Of a stretch of DNA of 10,174 bases, positions 6,999-10,174 are shown one piece after another. Each line of letters starts with the position of its first letter. Positions within the stretch are counted from its first letter, which is position 1. The stretch covers positions 1-10,174 of the forward strand of contig JAODMX010000069.1 in NCBI GenBank assembly GCA_025464735.1, read 5' to 3'. Made by a program: the position numbers and the translations under genes. The notes beneath the pieces were generated by a model. The model had not been told where the DNA came from. It was given only the letters and a program-made list of their open reading frames with translations, and searched no databases. Source of the DNA: Frondihabitans sp. GTDB lineage: Bacteria; Actinomycetota; Actinomycetes; Actinomycetales; Microbacteriaceae.

Positions 6999-7673
6999 AT
7001 GCTCGTCAACGCGCACTCGACTGATCAACCGCTGATCAGAGTTCAGAACCTGGGCAAGAAGCGGGGCGACCACACGCTCTGGTCCCAGCAGTCCTTCACC
7101 GTCGCCGCGGGAACCTCCCTCGCGATCACCGGCCCGAGTGGCGCAGGCAAGACGACCCTGCTCAACTGCATCGGTCTGCTCGAACGGGCAGACACCGGCA
7201 CCCTCGAACTCGACGGGACCGACGCCACCCACCCGAGCAGCACCAGACGACGGCATCTGTTCCGGAACACAGTGAGTCACCTCTTCCAGAACTACGCGCT
7301 GGTCGAGAGCTGGCCTGTCGACCGCAACCTCGACGTCGCCTTTATCGGTCGGTCGGTCTCACGAGGGGATCGCAGGATCCAGCGCGCGCAGGCACTCGAC
7401 CGCGTCGGCCTCCGAAACCACGGCGCAAGACCCACCCACACGCTCAGCGGCGGTGAGCAGCAGCGGGTCGCGCTCGCGCGACTCCTGCTCAAGAAGTCGC
7501 GCATCATCGCGGCCGACGAGCCTTCCGCGGCGCTCGACGACGACAACGTCGCCATGGTGCTGTCCGTCCTCGACGAACTTCGCGACGGCGGAGCGGCGAT
7601 CGTCATCGCGACCCATGACGAGAAGGTCTCGGAGTGGTGCGACGAACGCCTCCACCTCGACAAGACGAACTGA
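6999..7673 (+). CDS. ABC transporter ATP-binding protein of the lactococcin 972 cassette
   Basis: A 224-residue stand-alone ATPase of the MacB/LolD-like class that energises FtsX-type permeases. All motifs are canonical: Walker A GPSGAGKT (45-52), Q-loop Gln97 in HLFQNYALV, signature LSGGEQQR (149-156), Walker B IIAADEP with Asp173 and Glu174, D-loop AALD, and H-loop His206 in IATHDE. The short length matches the putative bacteriocin-export ATPases of lactococcin 972 cassettes. The ATG at 6999 has GAAAGG about six bases upstream, and the homology starts there. It is the last gene of the operon and converges on the oxidoreductase gene with only 22 bp between stops; I see no convincing terminator in that gap. 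It probably acts with the preceding permease in immunity or export of the bacteriocin. Confidence 0.92.
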   Translation: MLVNAHSTDQPLIRVQNLGKKRGDHTLWSQQSFTVAAGTSLAITGPSGAGKTTLLNCIGLLERADTGTLELDGTDATHPSSTRRRHLFRNTVSHLFQNYALVESWPVDRNLDVAFIGRSVSRGDRRIQRAQALDRVGLRNHGARPTHTLSGGEQQRVALARLLLKKSRIIAADEPSAALDDDNVAMVLSVLDELRDGGAAIVIATHDEKVSEWCDERLHLDKTN

Positions 7674-7695
7674 GGCGCGCCGAGACCCGGCCACC

Positions 7696-8709
7696 TCACT
7701 CGGTGACGTCGATGAGCACCTTCCCGACCACGGCATCCTGCACCGCCTGGTGTGCCGCGGCGGTCTCAGCCAGCGGGAAGCGGTGGAGCGGTAACCCGGC
7801 CGCATCGCCGACCGGGAGCGCGCCGGCAATCAGCGCTTCCGTGATGTCTTCCGCGGCTGCCTGGAGAGCCGGCGCGCCGACGGTGTAGAGCAGCACGAAC
7901 TGGTAGCGGATGTTCTTCGACATGTTGGGCCGGATCGCGAGGGGGAACGAATCGCCGCCGTCGTTGGCGTAGATCGCGATGGATGCCCGAGGCGCCGCGA
8001 TCGCCTCGTCCAGTTCCGCGTTCGCGCGAATCGAGACCTCGACGATGATGTCCACCCCGCCCGGCGCGATGGCCTCGATCACGGAAGCGGCATCCTCGGT
8101 GCGGTAGTTGACGACGTGGTGCGCTCCCGCAGCGGTCACGAGAGCGGCCTTCTCATCGGACGAGATCGTTGTGATCACGGTGGCGCCGGCCCATCTGCCG
8201 AGCTGGATCGCAGCGTGGCCGACCGCGCCCGCTCCTCCCGCGACCAGCACATACTTTCCGTGGAGGGCTCCCGGGTACAGGCGGTCCGGCCCGTCTTCCG
8301 ACACGGTCAAGGCGCGGTGAGCCGTCACCGCCGGTACGCCGAGGCTCGCCCCGATGTCGAAGCTGGTGCCGACCGGCAACTTGACGGTGTGTTCGGCGAG
8401 GACATTCGCGTACTCCTGCGCGGTGCCTGACGACCGCTGGTAGGCGGAAAGGTAGAGCCAGACGCGATCGCCGACGTCCAGGCCGGTGACCCCGTCGCCA
8501 ACGGCATCGACGACGCCGGCCCCGTCCTGGTTCGGCGTCACCTCGGGCAGAGTGAGGTCGCCCGTGCTGCGCGACTTCCAATCGGTCGGGTTGACGCCGG
8601 AGGCAAGGACTCGGACGCGGACCTCGCCCGGCTCCGGATCCGTGATCTCGCGGTCGACGAGGTCGAGGACGTCGGGGGAGCCGGTGTGCGTATAGACGAT
8701 GGATCTCAT
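7696..8709 (-). CDS. Zinc-free MDR oxidoreductase, NADPH:quinone reductase-like
   Basis: A 337-residue medium-chain dehydrogenase/reductase. A GroES-like N-terminal domain (about 1-130, with SGVNPTDWKSR at 37-47 typical of the quinone oxidoreductase/zeta-crystallin branch) is followed by a Rossmann domain with the nucleotide loop AGGAGAVG (157-164) and a final VLIDV strand. The usual structural and catalytic zinc ligands are absent, as expected in this branch, which reduces quinones or enones with NADPH. The ATG at 8709 gives the family's usual MR-start; an in-frame TTG at 8721 sits directly on a GGCGGAG stretch with no spacer and is less likely. It lies 128 bp downstream of the MarR gene on the same strand. 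MarR regulators often control such reductases together with exporters, so a shared response to an electrophile or quinone is plausible. Exact substrate unknown. Confidence 0.9.
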   Translation of the reverse strand: MRSIVYTHTGSPDVLDLVDREITDPEPGEVRVRVLASGVNPTDWKSRSTGDLTLPEVTPNQDGAGVVDAVGDGVTGLDVGDRVWLYLSAYQRSSGTAQEYANVLAEHTVKLPVGTSFDIGASLGVPAVTAHRALTVSEDGPDRLYPGALHGKYVLVAGGAGAVGHAAIQLGRWAGATVITTISSDEKAALVTAAGAHHVVNYRTEDAASVIEAIAPGGVDIIVEVSIRANAELDEAIAAPRASIAIYANDGGDSFPLAIRPNMSKNIRYQFVLLYTVGAPALQAAAEDITEALIAGALPVGDAAGLPLHRFPLAETAAAHQAVQDAVVGKVLIDVTE

Positions 8710-8771
8710 GCCACGAGTCAACTCCGCCCAGCGGAGGAATATGCCCGGTGTCCGGTCACGGCGTGTTGGGC

Positions 8772-8810
8772 GACGCGCGCTGCGCTGACGGGGTTGCGCT
8801 CACGCGCGTC
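8772..8810 (-). terminator. GC-rich hairpin downstream of marR (possible weak terminator)
   Basis: GACGCGCG (8772-8779) pairs perfectly with CGCGCGTC (8803-8810), and a nested GCGC/GCGC pairing within the loop strengthens the stem. It lies between the MarR stop and the oxidoreductase start. No T-tract follows on the minus strand, so it may only attenuate read-through or be a by-product of the GC-rich tandem repeat that overlaps it. Confidence 0.25.
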
Positions 8811-8849
8811 AGGCCGACGCGGTTGCGCTCGCGCGCGTCAGGCCGACGC
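8792..8849. repeat. 29-bp tandem duplication overlapping the 3' end of marR
   Basis: Two head-to-tail copies of 29 bp, 8792-8820 and 8821-8849, differ at a single base (A8802 versus G8831). The right copy contains the last three codons and stop of the MarR gene; the left copy repeats them outside the gene. Both copies keep the stop codon, so the protein is unaffected. The direct abutment and near identity indicate a recent slippage or unequal exchange event. Confidence 0.9.
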
Positions 8850-9317
8850 GAACATCCGGCCATCAGGGTCGAGACGGCTCAGGATCTGTGTGCTGATCTG
8901 CGCGAGCTGCGTCACCTGCTCCGGGCTGAGTGCGTCGATGACTGCCGCGCGCACGTTGCCGACGTGCCCGGGTGCCGCGTGGACGACCTTGGCCCAGCCC
9001 GCCTCGGTGAGGGTGGCATTGGTGGCGCGGCGATCTTCGGCGCACGGGCTGCGTGCGACGAACCCCTGGTCTTCGAGGCGGGACACCACGCGGGAGAGAC
9101 GGGGGAGCGTCGCATTCGTTCGCGCCGCGAGCCCCGTCATCCGGAGTGTGCGCGCCGGGGCCTCGGAGAGCATCGCGAGCACGAAGTACTCGAAGTGCGT
9201 GAGGTTCTCGTCGCGGTCGAGCTGCGAGTCGAGCACGCCGGGCAGCAGCTCGAGGACGGCGGCAAATCGAACCCACGCGGTGCGTTCGTCACTCGTCAGC
9301 CAGCGCGTATCGTCCAT
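8838..9317 (-). CDS. MarR-family transcriptional regulator
   Basis: A 159-residue protein with the MarR winged-helix fold. An N-terminal dimerisation helix region (about 8-45) leads to HFEYFVLAMLSEAPARTLRM (41-60), the recognition helix region NATLPRLSRVVSRLEDQGFV (68-87) and a wing with CAEDRRATNATLT (92-104), then C-terminal dimerisation helices. MarR proteins are dimeric repressors released by small aromatic or oxidising ligands. Cys92 sits at the start of the wing, but the N-terminal sensing Cys of OhrR-type members is absent. An 18-bp near-palindrome 18 bp upstream of the ATG is a fitting autoregulatory operator. The MFS gene upstream and the oxidoreductase downstream, all on the same strand, are candidate targets. 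The last codons lie in a 29-bp tandem duplication. Confidence 0.92.
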   Translation of the reverse strand: MDDTRWLTSDERTAWVRFAAVLELLPGVLDSQLDRDENLTHFEYFVLAMLSEAPARTLRMTGLAARTNATLPRLSRVVSRLEDQGFVARSPCAEDRRATNATLTEAGWAKVVHAAPGHVGNVRAAVIDALSPEQVTQLAQISTQILSRLDPDGRMFASA

Positions 9318-9334
9318 GGCCGCACTCTAGCAAA

Positions 9335-9352
9335 TAGTTGTGCTTACAAGTA
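9335..9352. promoter_or_regulatory. Candidate MarR operator in the marR promoter
   Basis: TAGTTGTGCTTACAAGTA is an inverted repeat with arms matching at 6 of 7 positions (TAGTTGT / ACAAGTA) around a 4-bp centre. Size, AT-richness and position just upstream of the marR start codon fit operators of MarR dimers. On the minus strand a -10-like TAGAGT (9329-9324) lies immediately downstream, so a bound dimer would block transcription. Binding by the adjacent MarR is inferred. Confidence 0.5.
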
Positions 9353-9368
9353 AAAAAGTGTGACGGCT

Positions 9369-9463
9369 GCGCTCGCGACGCACCCTCGTCCGGACTACAC
9401 GAGCCGAGCCGGATCCGGCGCGTCGGTCCGGACGGGGGTGCGTCGCGGAACCGTCGCGAGCGC
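9369..9463. repeat. Long imperfect inverted repeat between the MFS gene and marR
   Basis: The arm 9374-9395 pairs with 9426-9447 at 21 of 22 positions, and the one mismatch can form a G-U wobble in RNA. The loop is 30 bases and holds the palindrome CCGGATCCGG (9409-9418). The outer sequence GCGCTCGCGACG (9369-9380) can instead pair perfectly with 9452-9463, because the right arm contains CGTCGCG twice (9441-9447 and 9452-9458). Two competing folds are therefore possible. It has no adjacent T-tract and is much larger than a usual terminator; a REP-like or mobile palindromic element is possible. Confidence 0.7.
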
Positions 9464-9492
9464 GGGGCGGAGCCCTCCGACGGCCCGACGAC

Positions 9493-9521
9493 AAAAACGC
9501 CGGAGATGGCCGCGCCCGGCG
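9493..9521 (-). terminator. Rho-independent terminator of the MFS gene
   Basis: On the minus strand CGCCGG (9521-9516) pairs with CCGGCG (9503-9498) across a 12-base loop and is followed directly by five T (9497-9493). It starts 14 bases after the MFS stop codon, the expected place for its terminator. This implies that marR is mainly transcribed from its own promoter. Confidence 0.6.
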
Positions 9522-9535
9522 CCTCCCCGCCCCGC

Positions 9536-10174
9536 TTAGGCGGCGAGGCGGTGTTCGATGTGGACCATCGGGAGATGGTGACTGACGCGAACCTGCAGGG
9601 TCAGATGCCCCCGGCGCGCCAGCGCGACGCACGCGACGGCCGCCGCCAGCGCGGGCATTCCACCGGAGACCATCATGCCGATGTGCACCCCGAACGTCGT
9701 GACGATCCAGCCCATGAGGGGGCCGCCAATGGCCTGCCCGCCGAGGAGGACCAGGACGTAGAGCGACATGACGCGCCCACGCACGCCGATGTTGCTCGAC
9801 ATCTGGACGAGCGAGTTCGCAGCCGTCTGGAAGAGCAGCGACGCCATGCCGACAGTGATGAGCATCAGGGCGAACGGCACGACGCCGGGCATCAGCCCGG
9901 TCGTCGCTTGAAGCAGCCCGGTGATGCCGACCCCGATCACGATGGTGCGCAGCCGGATGCTTGCGCGCCGCGTCGACAGCAGGGCTCCCGTCAGTGCTCC
10001 GACGGCGATCATGGAGTTGAACAGGCCGTAGCCGCCCGCCCCGGCATGGAAGATGTTGTCGGCGAAGGATGCCAGCAGCACCGGCATCGTCAGACCGAAG
10101 ACCGCGAACACCGCGACGAGGAGCACTGGCCAGATGATGGTCGGCTTGCCGACCGCGTAGGCCAGACCCGCGCG
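9536..10174 (-). CDS. MFS transporter, C-terminal half (partial, cut by window edge)
   Basis: The frame is open to the right edge of the window and begins there with RAGLAYAVGKPTIIWP; the GTG at 10126 is an internal valine, not the start. About 212 residues are visible, with roughly six hydrophobic segments such as VLLVAVFAVFGLTMPVLLAS, YGLFNSMIAVGALTGALLS and the last around ALAAAVACVALA. The loop SSNIGVRGRVMSLYVLVLLGG with its R-GRV-S pattern and following G-PLMGW is typical of the MFS_3 group (EntS-like drug and siderophore exporters). This is the second half of a 12-helix proton-driven exporter. The stop is TAA at 9536-9538, followed by a terminator. The downstream MarR gene makes it a candidate efflux pump under that regulator; substrate unknown. 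Confidence 0.85.
   Translation of the reverse strand, partial: RAGLAYAVGKPTIIWPVLLVAVFAVFGLTMPVLLASFADNIFHAGAGGYGLFNSMIAVGALTGALLSTRRASIRLRTIVIGVGITGLLQATTGLMPGVVPFALMLITVGMASLLFQTAANSLVQMSSNIGVRGRVMSLYVLVLLGGQAIGGPLMGWIVTTFGVHIGMMVSGGMPALAAAVACVALARRGHLTLQVRVSHHLPMVHIEHRLAA

Noticed and set aside
7674..7703. Bidirectional terminator between the convergent ATPase and oxidoreductase genes
   Set aside because: Only a 5-bp stem (CCGAG/CTCGG) with a 14-base loop and no T-tract can be drawn.

Overview
The window is GC-rich, densely coded and biased to G/C at third codon positions, with GTG starts and very short intergenic gaps. This fits a high-GC actinobacterium, most plausibly Microbacteriaceae or a relative. 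That placement is an inference from composition and gene content; no rRNA or other phylogenetic marker is present. No tRNA, rRNA, CRISPR array, insertion sequence or integrase is visible.

Left module (1-4419): a likely iron/siderophore-linked transport locus. A near-consensus DtxR/IdeR iron box (84-102) lies upstream of what looks like the first codons of a leftward gene (25-1, cut by the window edge). Next is a leftward AraC-family regulator (928-179). Divergent from it, across a 54-bp gap, are two translationally coupled half-size ABC transporter genes (983-2671 and 2668-4419). The two ATPase domains are degenerate in a complementary way. The first has lost Walker A, the Q-loop Gln, the Walker B Asp and the H-loop His but keeps a perfect signature motif. 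The second keeps all of those but has lost its signature and D-loop. Together they can build only one canonical ATP-hydrolysis site.

Middle module (about 4431-7673): a complete lactococcin-972-type bacteriocin cassette. It has a secreted bacteriocin precursor (4529-4903), a large FtsX/MacB-like integral membrane protein of the bacteriocin-associated immunity/export family (4973-6973) and its dedicated ATPase (6999-7673), in one operon. The promoter region holds two adjacent AT-rich perfect palindromes, unusual in this GC-rich background and likely operators.

Right module (7696-10174): three leftward genes. In transcription order they are an MFS exporter (C-terminal half only, running off the right edge), a MarR-family regulator with an 18-bp near-palindromic operator candidate just upstream, and a zinc-free NAD(P)H:quinone-oxidoreductase-like MDR protein. 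A Rho-independent terminator and a long inverted repeat separate the MFS gene from marR. A 29-bp tandem duplication overlaps the 3' end of marR.

The most unusual item is the complementary division of ATP-site residues between the two ABC subunits. The bacteriocin cassette belongs to a known family, but its mature peptide appears extended and its control region looks distinctive.
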